A DNA stretch of 64,000 bases from Halomonas alkaliantarctica (GCF_029854215.1 NZ_CP122961.1:1116001-1180000); one strand, 5' to 3'. Positions 50,851 to 60,115 are shown, numbered from the stretch's first letter. The notes: generated from the sequence alone by a model not told the origin. Numbers and translations are program-made.

Positions 50851-51699
50851 GTGCAGATTACTCAACTCAACATCTATCCCGTTAAATCGCTGAAAGGCAT
50901 CAGCGTGACTCACAGCGAGCTGCAGGAACACGGCCTAGCCTGGGATCGCCGCTGGATGCTGGTGGACGCGCAGCAGCGTTTTGTGACCCAGCGCCAGCTA
51001 CCGGCGCTTGCCACCGTTGAGGTCGCGCTAACCGATGAACACCTGGTGCTGTCGCATTCCAACGTCGAGCCATTGAGCGTGCCGCTGGCCGAGCCAGAGG
51101 GGAATCTGCGCCTGGTCAGCGTGTGGAATGATCACTGCAAGGCTCTGCCTGAGAGCGAAGAAGTAGCGCGCTGGCTGGTCGCTGCTTTAGGCGAGCAGGC
51201 CCAGGGGCTTAGCATGGTGCGTTTTGCCACCGAATTTACCCGTGCCGTTGAAGAGGATTTCCTGGATGGCGGGGCGGCGCATACCTACTTTTCCGACGGT
51301 TACCCTTTTTTGATTGCTACTACGGGGTCGCTAGACGCTCTAAACCAAGCGCTAGTGTCGGGCGGGCACGCCCCCGTGCCCATGAATCGCTTTCGGCCCA
51401 ATATCGTTGTAGAGAGCGAGGAGGCGTGGGCGGAAGACCGTTGGGCAACGCTGAATGAGCAAGGTGGCGCCTTTCAATTAGCGCTGCGTAAACCCTGCAA
51501 ACGCTGCAAAATCACCACCATCGATCAGCATACGGCGGCGGTACCTGCCCCTGCGGAACCACTGAAAACCCTGATTGAACTCAATACGCAACCCAGCCTT
51601 AAAGGCGCCCACTTTGGCCAAAACGCCACGCTTCTCGAAGGTTCAGGTAGCGTTATTCGTGTGGGGGATAGACTGACGGCGGTGACTCGCGATGCTTAA
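50851..51699 (+). CDS. MOSC-domain molybdenum-cofactor protein (YcbX-like, no ferredoxin domain)
   Basis: A 282-residue protein: MOSC N-terminal beta-barrel (LNIYPVKSLKGISVTHSEL, WDRRWMLVDAQQRFVTQRQ) and MOSC domain (residues about 130-275) with RFRPNIVVE and the cofactor-binding cysteine region LALRKPCKRCKIT. E. coli YcbX has an extra C-terminal 2Fe-2S domain that is absent here. GTG start at 50851. It overlaps the convergent EamA gene by 47 bases. Family reduces N-hydroxylated compounds. Confidence 0.88.
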   Translation: MQITQLNIYPVKSLKGISVTHSELQEHGLAWDRRWMLVDAQQRFVTQRQLPALATVEVALTDEHLVLSHSNVEPLSVPLAEPEGNLRLVSVWNDHCKALPESEEVARWLVAALGEQAQGLSMVRFATEFTRAVEEDFLDGGAAHTYFSDGYPFLIATTGSLDALNQALVSGGHAPVPMNRFRPNIVVESEEAWAEDRWATLNEQGGAFQLALRKPCKRCKITTIDQHTAAVPAPAEPLKTLIELNTQPSLKGAHFGQNATLLEGSGSVIRVGDRLTAVTRDA

Positions 51700-52558
51700 T
51701 GCGCAGCAGTTTGGTGGCGATTGCCGTGCCGATCAGGGTAATCACCATACCGGCGATAATCTGAAGATTAAGTGTTTCACCCAGCAGCAGATAGCCCCAT
51801 ATCAGCGCGCTCACCGGAACCAGGAACGTGACCGTGGAGGTGGCAGTGGCGCCCGCGCTGGCGAGTAAGCCAAAGTAAAGCAGGAAAGCCAGCGTGGTGC
51901 TAAGCCCTGCCAAGGCCAGGGCATTGCCCCACGCCAGTGGGCTGACAGGGTCACTTGGCCATAGCAGTATGCCCGGAATCAGCAGCACCAGCGCCGACAT
52001 AGCGCTGCTACCTGCGGCCAGCACACGGGTTGGTAGATGGCCAAGGCGCGTTTTGGAGTAGTTGCCTGCTATGCCGTAGCAAAACGTTGCGCCTAAAACG
52101 GCCAAAATGAACCAGCCGTCGCCGCCCAAGGCAAAATCGAGCCGATCCGCAGAGAGTACGTAAACACCTAGTAGGGCCAAGGCGAGGCCTAAGTACTGCT
52201 GACGCTGTATGGCGGTAGCGAAAAACAGCGCGCCAATCAGCGCAGTGAAAATAGGCGTGGTGGCATTTATCAATGAGGTAAAGCCTGCTTCTAGGCGCGT
52301 GGTGGCAAGTGCCAGTAGTGAAAAAGGCAGTACGTGATTGACCACTCCTAAAAACAGCAGTGGACCCTTGTGCTGCCAAATGAGCCGCAGGTAGTGCAGA
52401 CTGATCAGCAGCGGCATCAATAGCAGCGCGCCAATGCCCATGCGCACCAGCACCAACGGCACCGCCCCGAATTCGGGGGAGGCCACGCGCATAAAAATAA
52501 ACGACAGACCCCACAGTGAAGAGAGCAGTATCAAGCGCAGCGCGTCAGCCGACGACAT
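51653..52558 (-). CDS. EamA/DMT-superfamily transporter
   Basis: A 301-residue inner-membrane protein with ten helices in two EamA repeats: LLSSLWGLSFIFMRVASPEFG and, in the second half, VLGATFCYGIAGNYSKTRLG, with the LINATTPIFTALIGALFF and FLVPVSALIWGYLLLGETL repeat ends. Such proteins export metabolites or amino acids; the substrate is unknown. Convergent overlap with the MOSC gene. Confidence 0.9.
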   Translation of the reverse strand: MSSADALRLILLSSLWGLSFIFMRVASPEFGAVPLVLVRMGIGALLLMPLLISLHYLRLIWQHKGPLLFLGVVNHVLPFSLLALATTRLEAGFTSLINATTPIFTALIGALFFATAIQRQQYLGLALALLGVYVLSADRLDFALGGDGWFILAVLGATFCYGIAGNYSKTRLGHLPTRVLAAGSSAMSALVLLIPGILLWPSDPVSPLAWGNALALAGLSTTLAFLLYFGLLASAGATATSTVTFLVPVSALIWGYLLLGETLNLQIIAGMVITLIGTAIATKLLRIKHRESPPSVYPPHE

Positions 52559-52762
52559 GGCGAGTCCTTAACGTCAAAGAAATAATGCAGTTAGGTAGCT
52601 AACTAGCTTAAGGCCGAATAGAGGGGGATGGAAGCGATTGCAACACAGGGACAGCAGAACAGCAGAAAATCAGCTACGCTGGTTAGGTGGACTAGCGGCA
52701 ACCGCCGTTAGACCCTGTTTGACAAAATGTCTATGCATATTGGCACACACAAGGAGTTGTTC

Positions 52763-53185
52763 ATGGATCGTAAAGCTAGCGCACGTTGGGAAGGTGGTCT
52801 CAAGGATGGAAAAGGCTCCGTTTCAACCGAAAGTGGCGTTTTAGATGCCAAGTACTCCTTCAGCAAGCGCTTTGAAGATGAAAAGGGGACCAACCCAGAG
52901 GAACTGATCGGTGCGGCACACGCCAGCTGTTTCTCAATGGCACTGTCAATGATTTTGGGTGAGAAGGGCTATACTGCTGACTCTATCGAAACCAGCGCCA
53001 AAGTGACCCTTTCGCAAAGCGACGCAGGATTTGATATCTCAAAAATTCACCTCGACGTTGTTGCTGATATCAGTGGCGCTGATGAGGCCGCTTTTCAGGA
53101 AGCAGCGGAAACGGCCAAAGCTAATTGCCCTGTTTCCAAAGTCCTTAATGCTGATATTAGCATGACGGCTAAACTTAAAGCCTAA
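52763..53185 (+). CDS. OsmC-family peroxiredoxin
   Basis: A 140-residue OsmC protein, a thiol peroxidase for organic hydroperoxides. The two cysteines are in GAAHASCFSMALSM and ETAKANCPVSKVLN. ATG 52763 is chosen for AAGGAG upstream; the earlier ATG in frame lacks it. A terminator follows. It is related to, but distinct from, the ohr gene in this window. Confidence 0.93.
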   Translation: MDRKASARWEGGLKDGKGSVSTESGVLDAKYSFSKRFEDEKGTNPEELIGAAHASCFSMALSMILGEKGYTADSIETSAKVTLSQSDAGFDISKIHLDVVADISGADEAAFQEAAETAKANCPVSKVLNADISMTAKLKA

Positions 53186-53235
53186 ACTTGATCTAGGCTT
53201 TAGTTCGTTTATCAATAGATGGTTTTTTAACATGG

Positions 53236-53271
53236 ATGGCTCGCGTATAAACAGTGTGCGCGAGCCATTTT
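53236..53271 (+). terminator. intrinsic terminator after osmC-like gene
   Basis: ATGGCTCGCG (53236-53245) and CGCGAGCCAT (53259-53268), perfect ten-base arms, 13-base loop, then TTTT. Confidence 0.85.
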
Positions 53272-53330
53272 GCTGTCTAACCTAATTAGAATATTTTAAA
53301 TATTTATGGTTTTTTAAAAAGGCAAACATT

Positions 53331-53360
53331 AAAAAAGCCTTGGCAATTGCCAAGGCTTTT
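53331..53360 (-). terminator. intrinsic terminator of the PRC-barrel gene
   Basis: A 28-base perfect palindrome centred on AATT (53333-53360, half AAAAGCCTTGGCAA). On the minus strand it is followed by six T, placing it 16 bases after the PRC-barrel stop. Confidence 0.9.
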
Positions 53361-53376
53361 AGTAACTGGCTAGTGC

Positions 53377-53814
53377 TTATTCGCCTTTTTCTTTGTCTTC
53401 GTCTTCGTCGCGGCTATACTCTTCAGCTGCTTCAAGCGCATCTTCTGACGCATTAACGGTGATAACGTAATCTTCGCCTTGTTCGTCTTTTGTCAGCTCA
53501 AGTGAATCCCATTCGATGGCCACGTTTTTCTCGCCAATACCGAGGAAACCACCAACACCAACGACGACAGCGTTAATTTGACCATCTTCATCGATCACCA
53601 GATCAGTGATGGTGCCGATATCTTCGTCATCTTCGACGCTGCTTTTGACTCGATTGCCGGTTAAGGCATCAGTATGGAAAGTGCCTGCTGGCGTTTCAGT
53701 CAGGTAGGTTGCTTCCATGGTGGTGGTGTTCTCTTCGGCATTTGCCGTGCCAGCGGTAAACATCAAAGCTGGAACCATGAGAGTACCTAGAATAGCGGGT
53801 TTGATCATTTTCAT
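53377..53814 (-). CDS. secreted PRC-barrel domain protein
   Basis: A 145-residue protein with a signal peptide (AILGTLMVPALMFTAGTANA, cleavage near residue 26) and one PRC-barrel domain (about 50-120: IGTITDLVIDEDGQINAVVV, GVGGFLGIGEKNVAIEW). The C-terminus is very acidic (DEDEDKEKGE). ATG 53814 has AAGGAG upstream. PRC-barrel proteins of this kind are envelope proteins of unknown role, often stress-linked. Confidence 0.88.
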   Translation of the reverse strand: MKMIKPAILGTLMVPALMFTAGTANAEENTTTMEATYLTETPAGTFHTDALTGNRVKSSVEDDEDIGTITDLVIDEDGQINAVVVGVGGFLGIGEKNVAIEWDSLELTKDEQGEDYVITVNASEDALEAAEEYSRDEDEDKEKGE

Positions 53815-54230
53815 TTTGCTTGCTCCTTGCGATTTTATTGGGCTTAACGACTCCGCGTAACAACCCGAATAAATCAATAGTGGCGGGTTTGGCTTCGTTT
53901 AAAATAAACGATGGCTACACCGGTACTATTATTCCTAATTATGTTAATTATCCTGGCGATTGAATGCATCAGGATAATTGACGCTATCTTGCGCTTCACT
54001 GCACTAAGACAGCTATCAGGTTAGTCGCTGTGTTCAAAAATACAACCGTTCAATTGAAACTTTTAGGGAACATGATCGTCTTTTTTTCGCTCCTATTGGC
54101 CTAGGCTCTTGTCCCCATGCGACAGTCTTTCGAGTTGACCCGCCACCGCCCAGTGTTCATATTCGTCTTCAAATGACACGCTTTTTATCTCCGGTTTGAT
54201 AAAAGTGAGGTCGCATAAAAAGGAGACTCC
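53815..54230. other. divergent intergenic region, PRC-barrel gene / L,D-transpeptidase
   Basis: About 415 bases with no supportable gene. It contains the promoters of both divergent genes and one clear inverted repeat at 53946-53979. Confidence 0.6.
53946..53979. repeat. ten-base inverted repeat
   Basis: AATTATCCTG (53946-53955) and CAGGATAATT (53970-53979), perfect arms, 14-base spacer, no T-run. Candidate operator between divergent envelope genes. Confidence 0.5.
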
Positions 54231-55193
54231 TTGACCATGACATCCCACCCTTTGCAGTATTTAAAGCAGTTCTGTGTTAGCAGCGTTGCACTAGGCGCTT
54301 GGCTAATAGCCTCAAGCGCTGTGGCCGACAGCAGCGAGCTGCCCAAAGGCCATTATCTGCTGCCTGAAGAGGGCAATATGGTGGGCCAGGTGTATACCGT
54401 CACGGCGACCCAAGAGGATACGCTGCTGGATATTGCCCGGGCACACAACGTGGGCTACGAAGAAATTCGTATGGCCAATCCTGATACCAGCCTCTGGGTG
54501 CCGGGAGAAGGCACCGAAGTGACGATCCCCGGGCAGTATATTCTTCCCGATGTGGCGCGTATCGGCATTGTGATTAACGTGGCGGAGCTGCGCCTTTACT
54601 ACTACCCCGAGGTGGAAGGGGGTGAGATGCCGCGGGTCGAAACATACCCTATTGGTATCGGGCGGGATGCTTATAACACTCCGCTAGGCATTACCGAAAC
54701 CACCATGCGGCTTGAAAACCCAGCCTGGTACCCACCTGAGTCGATTCGTCGTGAAGCCGCCGTGAGGGGGGATCCAGCCCCGGCGGTGGTTCCCCCCGGC
54801 GCCGATAATCCCTTAGGTCAATACGCTATTTTGCTGGATATTCCCGGTTACCTGATTCATGGCACCAACCAGCCCGATGGTATTGGTATGCGGGCTAGTC
54901 GAGGCTGTATTCGCATGCACCCGGAAGATATCGAGTCGATCTTCTGGCGGGTGCCGGTCGGCACCCAGGTCAATATTATCGATTCGCCGATTAAAGTAGG
55001 CTGGGGTGAAGGGAAAGAGAGTTACATACAAGCCTTCACTGCGACGGATGAGAAAGCATTTGGTATGGAAACGCTGTTAAACGTTGTTGGCTTAATTGAA
55101 CAGCATGGCGATGGAAACGCGGCTAGCGTCAACTACGAGCAGGTAAGTGAAATATTAGAGCAAGCGAATGGTCAGATCGTGCCGATTAGCTAA
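54231..55193 (+). CDS. L,D-transpeptidase (ErfK/YbiS/YkuD family)
   Basis: A periplasmic cysteine transpeptidase of 320 residues (TTG 54231) or 318 (ATG 54237); AAGGAG at 54220-54225 is spaced ideally for the TTG. Signal peptide ends ASSAVA near residue 33. A LysM-like segment (YTVTATQEDTLLDIARAHNVGYEEI) precedes the YkuD domain with IHGTNQPDGIGMRASRGCIRMH, holding the catalytic His, Arg/Gly and Cys. It cross-links peptidoglycan or attaches lipoprotein. Confidence 0.93.
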   Translation: MTMTSHPLQYLKQFCVSSVALGAWLIASSAVADSSELPKGHYLLPEEGNMVGQVYTVTATQEDTLLDIARAHNVGYEEIRMANPDTSLWVPGEGTEVTIPGQYILPDVARIGIVINVAELRLYYYPEVEGGEMPRVETYPIGIGRDAYNTPLGITETTMRLENPAWYPPESIRREAAVRGDPAPAVVPPGADNPLGQYAILLDIPGYLIHGTNQPDGIGMRASRGCIRMHPEDIESIFWRVPVGTQVNIIDSPIKVGWGEGKESYIQAFTATDEKAFGMETLLNVVGLIEQHGDGNAASVNYEQVSEILEQANGQIVPIS

Positions 55194-55196
55194 ACG

Positions 55197-55865
55197 TTAG
55201 TGTGCTGGATCCAACACTCCACCCAGCGATGCATTACGCCGAAACCAGCCCGCAATGCTGCTACGCGGGCAGCGGGTAGGCAGCACTTCGTGGGGAATGG
55301 TTTCAGATAAGAAGCAGGCGAAGGTGCCCGCTTCGGGTACCACCCGGGCGACCTCTTGGTTGGGGTTGTCAGGGTGGTAAATCACCATTTCACCGCCACC
55401 ATCGCTTGGCCAGTCGGGCGTCAGATAGCCAACGGTCGAGATGACCCGATTGGCGCGACCGCGAAAACTATCCAGGTGGCGTTGATAAAAAGCGCCCGGT
55501 GGGTAGTGGGCAAAATGGGCTTCGTACTCAAATAAACCCAAAAACAGCGCGTGGTTAAGCGCCTGCTGTAGCTCGCTCATGGCGTCTAAGTATCGCCGTT
55601 GGGCAGCGCTTTCCCGATCAAGCCAGTGAATAGCGTCACCGCGGATATCTTTACGCAGTAGGTGCTGTTGGCCGCGACCAATGCCCGCTTCATCCAGTCC
55701 GTTATAGGCCGCCCGATGGAGAAGCTCATTATTCAGCGCGCCGCATAGTGCCAGGTCAATAGCCCCGCGGCCCACATACCAGCCCTGTTCAACCAGCGCA
55801 TCCACAAGAGCGACCTGCGTCGCGGGCTGAAGCGCAGGTGTCGACGTAGCAACACTGGGAGTCAT
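55197..55865 (-). CDS. 2-oxoglutarate/Fe(II)-dependent oxygenase (prolyl-hydroxylase type)
   Basis: A 222-residue oxygenase. Iron ligands: His and Asp in FYQRHLDSF, distal His in ETIPHEVLP; the 2-oxoglutarate Arg/Ser region is SSIAGWFRR. The P4Hc-type core GGGEMVIY is present. Its ATG overlaps the stop of the upstream Nudix gene (ATGA at 55862-55865), so they are coupled. The substrate is unknown. It converges with the transpeptidase gene. Confidence 0.88.
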   Translation of the reverse strand: MTPSVATSTPALQPATQVALVDALVEQGWYVGRGAIDLALCGALNNELLHRAAYNGLDEAGIGRGQQHLLRKDIRGDAIHWLDRESAAQRRYLDAMSELQQALNHALFLGLFEYEAHFAHYPPGAFYQRHLDSFRGRANRVISTVGYLTPDWPSDGGGEMVIYHPDNPNQEVARVVPEAGTFACFLSETIPHEVLPTRCPRSSIAGWFRRNASLGGVLDPAH

Positions 55866-56533
55866 TGGTTGGATCTCGATGGCGCTGAGCCGGTAGCGGT
55901 CGTAGAAGATGTAGAAAGTCGATTTTTGCGTTCAGGGTGGTGACGCAGCGGCCCCTGGGGGCGCTGATATAAATCAATCGGCATACCGAAGCCCTCGGCC
56001 AGCAATTCCACCAGCATCATCGCCGAAAGCCCCCAAATTACATGACCTGCCACGTGGTAGCTGGGCACGTAGTGGGCAACGCCATCCACGGTAATGACAT
56101 CGGTATGGGTGCGGTGATCGTCCAGAAAGTGGCTCAGCGGCACTTCAAAAATAGCGTCCAGCTCGCCGGGGTCGGCCATCAACGGTAAATCCGGTGGAAT
56201 AATGCCGACCCAGGGGGTAACGCGTATACCGTGCAGCGAAATAACGTCCGACAGCCGACCCAGGGGTTGCACCAGAGCGGGGTCGAGGGCAATCTCCTCT
56301 TCTGCCTCGCGCAGCGCCGTGGCGTAAAGGTCGCTATCGAAGGGCTCGCGCTTGCCGCCTGGGAATGCCACTTGGCCGCTATGGGTGCTCAAATGGCTGG
56401 CCCGGCGGGTAAACAGCAAGGTAGGCGCTGGGCGTTCGACAATCGGCAACAGCACGGCGGCCTCGGGCATCACGATGTGATCCAAGCGTTGAGGAGTCAG
56501 TTGTTGCAGCTGTTTACGCAGTTTCTCTAACAT
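55862..56533 (-). CDS. CoA pyrophosphatase-type Nudix hydrolase (NudL-like)
   Basis: A 223-residue Nudix protein. Nudix box GGKREPFDSDLYATALREAE followed by EEIAL, preceded by HSGQVAFPGG, the CoA-pyrophosphatase (UPF0035) signature. ATG 56533 gives the family length; a frame to 56608 is open but overlaps the divergent Nudix promoter and lacks a better ribosome site. Expected to cleave CoA and acyl-CoA to phosphopantetheine and 3',5'-ADP. Confidence 0.88.
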   Translation of the reverse strand: MLEKLRKQLQQLTPQRLDHIVMPEAAVLLPIVERPAPTLLFTRRASHLSTHSGQVAFPGGKREPFDSDLYATALREAEEEIALDPALVQPLGRLSDVISLHGIRVTPWVGIIPPDLPLMADPGELDAIFEVPLSHFLDDHRTHTDVITVDGVAHYVPSYHVAGHVIWGLSAMMLVELLAEGFGMPIDLYQRPQGPLRHHPERKNRLSTSSTTATGSAPSRSNQ

Positions 56534-56627
56534 GGGGTATCCCGTTACTTTGTTCTCTTTTACCCAGCAGCGGTCGTTGACGTCAAGCGCGTCGAGGCTT
56601 CTATTCACTAGCCGTTGAGAATACGCG

Positions 56628-57185
56628 ATGAACTTTTGCAGCCAGTGTGGTGATAAAGTACGTTTTGCCGTCCCGGAAGGGGATGACCGCCCACGCTACC
56701 TGTGTGATGCTTGCGGCACGATTCACTATCAAAACCCACGCATTGTGGCCGGTACGCTGCCCGTTAGCGGTAGTAGAGTGCTGCTCTGTAAGCGGGCGAT
56801 TTCACCGCGCAAAGGCTACTGGACGCTGCCCGCAGGCTATATGGAAAATGCCGAATCAACCCAGCAGGCAGCTTCCAGAGAGACCCGTGAAGAGGCTTGC
56901 GCCGAAGTCGAACTGGCCAACCTCTATACCCTGATTGACCTACCGCACATCAATCAGGTGTATATGATTTTCCGTGCCGAGCTAGTCGGTGGCTTCAGCG
57001 CCGGGCCGGAAAGCCTGGAAGTCGCGCTGTTTGAAGAGCATGAAATCCCCTGGGATGAATTGGCTTTCACCACCATTGAGCGCACACTACGCCACTTTTA
57101 CGCTGACCGCGCCCACAATGAGTTTCCGCTGCATATCAGCATGGTGACCCCTGAAGACCGCGAGCGCTATTTTGGCAGCGCGTGA
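56628..57185 (+). CDS. zinc-ribbon Nudix hydrolase
   Basis: A 185-residue protein with an N-terminal zinc ribbon (NFCSQCGDK and YLCDACGTIHYQNPR) and a Nudix domain with the box GYMENAESTQQAASRETREE. The layout resembles the second half of NudC NADH pyrophosphatase and stand-alone ADP-ribose-type hydrolases; the substrate is not fixed by sequence. Divergent from the NudL-like gene, with starts about 95 bases apart. Confidence 0.9.
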   Translation: MNFCSQCGDKVRFAVPEGDDRPRYLCDACGTIHYQNPRIVAGTLPVSGSRVLLCKRAISPRKGYWTLPAGYMENAESTQQAASRETREEACAEVELANLYTLIDLPHINQVYMIFRAELVGGFSAGPESLEVALFEEHEIPWDELAFTTIERTLRHFYADRAHNEFPLHISMVTPEDRERYFGSA

Positions 57186-57212
57186 GTCATTCTCACCCCG
57201 GCGAAAATCCAC

Positions 57213-57524
57213 TTACAGATCGGCCAACTGCCATACATCATAAGCGACTTCTTCGTAGGGGTGGGCAAGCTTCAAGGCCGCGATGGCGCCGTGAATATGC
57301 GCTTCATCGCAGAGCAGTTCTACTTTGAACTCTTCGACCTTTTCCAAGCTGCCCACCGAGCCGATATGCGGGTGGGCGCCCTCTGTTGGGCGAAACTGCC
57401 CCGTCCCCTGGGTTTGAAAACAGACATTTTCGTATGCCCCCATCCGGCCAGCGCCGGCTTCAAACACCGCCTGCTTAACGCTTTCGGCATCTTCTATGGG
57501 GACAAAAAAAGCGAGTTTATACAT
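57213..57524 (-). CDS. YqfO/NIF3 insert-type protein
   Basis: A 103-residue stand-alone protein similar to the middle domain of YqfO (NIF3-like), a CutA-like alpha/beta fold: YKLAFFVPIEDAESVKQAVFEAGAG, YENVCFQTQGTGQFRP and AHPYEEVAYDV. No function is established for the stand-alone form. Convergent with the Nudix gene. Confidence 0.88.
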   Translation of the reverse strand: MYKLAFFVPIEDAESVKQAVFEAGAGRMGAYENVCFQTQGTGQFRPTEGAHPHIGSVGSLEKVEEFKVELLCDEAHIHGAIAALKLAHPYEEVAYDVWQLADL

Positions 57525-57665
57525 GCTGTATCTCCAAGCAAGCTATCCATTGTGAAACGCTGAGCTCAGGCCATGTTAGCGGATAGGCGACTACTGGTCG
57601 CGGGCTTGGCTTTGTATGATGATGCTTTTATGACTGTCACCTACGTCTTTTATGTGAGCCACCCT

Positions 57666-58616
57666 ATGGATAAATTTGAGGTAAAGCTGGATCAGGCAGC
57701 CAGAGCCGCCTGGATGTCTTACGTCGGTGGAATGACCCAGGATGAAATCGCCAGCCAGTTGGGTGTCTCGCGTCCTGGTGTGCAGCGCTTATTGGCGTTA
57801 GCACGCCAGGAAGGGCTGGTCAAAGTGCATATAGATCATCCTATCTCTAACTGTATGGCGCTGGGCAGCACGCTGCGCGATCACTTTGGCTTGACCTACT
57901 GTGAAGTGGTGCCCGCCGATAACCACGCCGCCGAAAGCGCCGCATCCTACCTGGCAATCGCAGCCGCCGAGCGGATTGCGCAGTTGGTTGAGCGCAGCGA
58001 GCCGTTAACGCTATCGCTGGGCACCGGGCGTTCGGTGCGGGCAGCGGTAGAAGCGCTTAGCCGGCTTGAAAGGCCCCAGCACCGCTTTGTATCGCTGGTC
58101 GGTAATGTTGCCCGGGACGGTTCGGCTAACCGGTATGACGCGGTGATGGTCATGGCGGATAAAACGGGTGGTGAGCGCTTCTTACTGCCTGCGCCGGTGG
58201 TCGCCGAATCGCTGGCTGAAAAAGAGGCAATGCTGGCGCAACGTCTTTTTAAGGCGATTGCCGATGTGGCACGGGAGTCAGAAGCGGCGTTTATCGGCAT
58301 TGGGCGTATCGACCGTCAGGCCACGCTGTTTCAAGATCATTTCATTAGTGAAAGCGAGCTGAATGAGTTGCTGGGCCTGAAGGCGGTAGGTGAGTTGCTC
58401 GGCTGGCCGCTGAATCGTGACGGCGAAGTGATCGACTGCTCAATTACGCGGCGGGTCACCAGTCTTCCTCTGGAGCGCTTTGGTAAGCACCATATGGTGG
58501 CGATTGCGGGAGGCCACGAAAAAGCCCCGGCGATTCACGCCGCGCTGCGCGGCGGCTGGCTAAAAGGCCTGGTTACCGACGAAATGGCTGCTAGGCAGAT
58601 CGTCGAAGCACTCTAG
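57666..58616 (+). CDS. SorC/DeoR-type sugar-binding transcriptional regulator
   Basis: A 316-residue regulator: N-terminal HTH (YVGGMTQDEIASQLGVSRPGVQRLL) and the SorC sugar-binding domain (LSLGTGRSVRAAVEAL, LVGNVARDGSANRYDA, AFIGIGRIDRQATLF, VAIAGGHEKAPAIHAAL). ATG 57666 gives the family length of about 316; earlier in-frame Met codons lack ribosome sites. It precedes the polyol transporter and probably controls it with a phosphorylated or free polyol as effector. Confidence 0.9.
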   Translation: MDKFEVKLDQAARAAWMSYVGGMTQDEIASQLGVSRPGVQRLLALARQEGLVKVHIDHPISNCMALGSTLRDHFGLTYCEVVPADNHAAESAASYLAIAAAERIAQLVERSEPLTLSLGTGRSVRAAVEALSRLERPQHRFVSLVGNVARDGSANRYDAVMVMADKTGGERFLLPAPVVAESLAEKEAMLAQRLFKAIADVARESEAAFIGIGRIDRQATLFQDHFISESELNELLGLKAVGELLGWPLNRDGEVIDCSITRRVTSLPLERFGKHHMVAIAGGHEKAPAIHAALRGGWLKGLVTDEMAARQIVEAL

Positions 58617-58717
58617 GGCATTAAAATCCTAAGCGGGTGCACTGCAACATGCGTCAGGGGTGATAAGTTAGCGTAAAGTCTAAGTCAATCAGCTTTGCTT
58701 TTTTTTGGCTTACGTAC

Positions 58718-58740
58718 GATCATTTGTTCGATAGATGATC
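58718..58740. promoter_or_regulatory. candidate operator upstream of the polyol transporter
   Basis: GATCAT (58718-58723), 11-base spacer containing TTGTTCGAT, ATGATC (58735-58740); 50 bases before the binding-protein ATG. A likely site for the SorC-type regulator encoded just upstream. Confidence 0.45.
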
Positions 58741-58790
58741 AATAAGATCAAGGCGACAACAATGCCAATATCAGCCCATAGGAGTACTTT

Positions 58791-60110
58791 ATGCGACTCG
58801 CACGTCACTTGCCTGTTACCACGCTAGCGGCCGCCATTGCCATGTCGGGCCACGCCCAGGCGCAAACCGAAATTACCGTAGCCACGGTTAACAACAACGA
58901 TATGGTGATCATGCAGAGCCTCACCGAGGCTTTCGAAGAGGCTCACCCCGATATCACCCTGGACTGGGTGGTACTTGAGGAGAACGTGTTACGTCAGCGC
59001 ATGACCACCGATATTGCTACTGGTGGCGGCCAATTCGACGTTATGACCATCGGTACTTACGAAGTGCCTATTTGGGCAGAGCGCGGCTGGCTCTCCCCGC
59101 TGGATAATCTGCCTGACGACTACAACGAAGATGATCTGCTGACCTCTGTGCGCGATGGTTTGAGCTTGGACGGCACGCTGCATGCGCTGCCTTTCTATGC
59201 TGAAAGCTCGATGATGTACTACCGCCAGGATCTGTTTGATAAGGCGGGCATCGAAATGAGCGAACAGCCCACCTGGGAAGAGGTGCGTGAGTGGGCGGGC
59301 GAGCTGCACGGCAGCGAAGAGGGTCTGGCCGGTATCTGTCTGCGCGGTAAACCAGGCTGGGGTGAAAACATGGCCTTTGTTTCCACCTTGGTGAATACCT
59401 ACGGTGGCCGCTGGTTTGACGAGGAGTGGAACCCTGAGCTCAACTCTGAGGAGTGGGTTAGCGCCATCCAGTTTTATGTCGATTTGCTCAACGACTACGG
59501 CCCGCCAGGCGCAAGTTCCAATGGCTTTAACGAAAATCTGGCGCTGTTCTCCCGTGGCAACTGCGCGATGTGGGTGGATGCCACGTCGGCAGCGGGCAAG
59601 CTGTATGACGGTAATGAATCCGATGTGGCGGACAGCTTAGGCTTTGCCCCGGCACCGGTGGCAAAAACACCCAAAGGCTCACACTGGTTGTGGTCCTGGG
59701 CGCTAGCTATCCCAGCCTCTTCAGAGAACCAGGAAGCGGCACGTGAGTTTATTACCTGGGCGACCTCACAAGAGTACATTGAACTTGTCGGTGAAACCCA
59801 AGGCTGGACCAGCGTGCCGCCAGGTACCCGTGAGTCGACCTACGCCAATGAACAGTACACCGAAGCAGCCCCCTTTGCTGACTTCGTGCTAAAGGCTATT
59901 CAGGACGCCGACCCAACCGACTCTACCCTGGAACCCAACCCTTACGTGGGTGTGCAGTTCGTCGGTATTCCAGAGTTTCAGTCGATCGGTACCCAGGTAG
60001 GCCAAACCATTGCCGCGGCGCTAACCGGTGATACCACGGTGGAGCAGGCGTTAGAAAGTGCTCAGCGTGCCACCGAACGCACCATGCAGCGGGCTGGTTA
60101 TCTAGATTGA
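58791..60110 (+). CDS. smoE: sorbitol/mannitol ABC transporter binding protein (SmoE/MtlE type)
   Basis: A 439-residue periplasmic binding protein (family 1 solute-binding) with a signal peptide ending GHAQA near residue 25. It begins TEITVATVNNNDMVIMQSL and has ENVLRQRMTTDIATGGGQFD, DVMTIGTYEVPIWAERGWL and NEVP-like binding loops, all close to polyol-binding SmoE/MtlE proteins. TAGGAG precedes the ATG. A perfect palindrome separates it from the permease genes. Confidence 0.9.
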   Translation: MRLARHLPVTTLAAAIAMSGHAQAQTEITVATVNNNDMVIMQSLTEAFEEAHPDITLDWVVLEENVLRQRMTTDIATGGGQFDVMTIGTYEVPIWAERGWLSPLDNLPDDYNEDDLLTSVRDGLSLDGTLHALPFYAESSMMYYRQDLFDKAGIEMSEQPTWEEVREWAGELHGSEEGLAGICLRGKPGWGENMAFVSTLVNTYGGRWFDEEWNPELNSEEWVSAIQFYVDLLNDYGPPGASSNGFNENLALFSRGNCAMWVDATSAAGKLYDGNESDVADSLGFAPAPVAKTPKGSHWLWSWALAIPASSENQEAAREFITWATSQEYIELVGETQGWTSVPPGTRESTYANEQYTEAAPFADFVLKAIQDADPTDSTLEPNPYVGVQFVGIPEFQSIGTQVGQTIAAALTGDTTVEQALESAQRATERTMQRAGYLD

Positions 60111-60115
60111 TGGCC

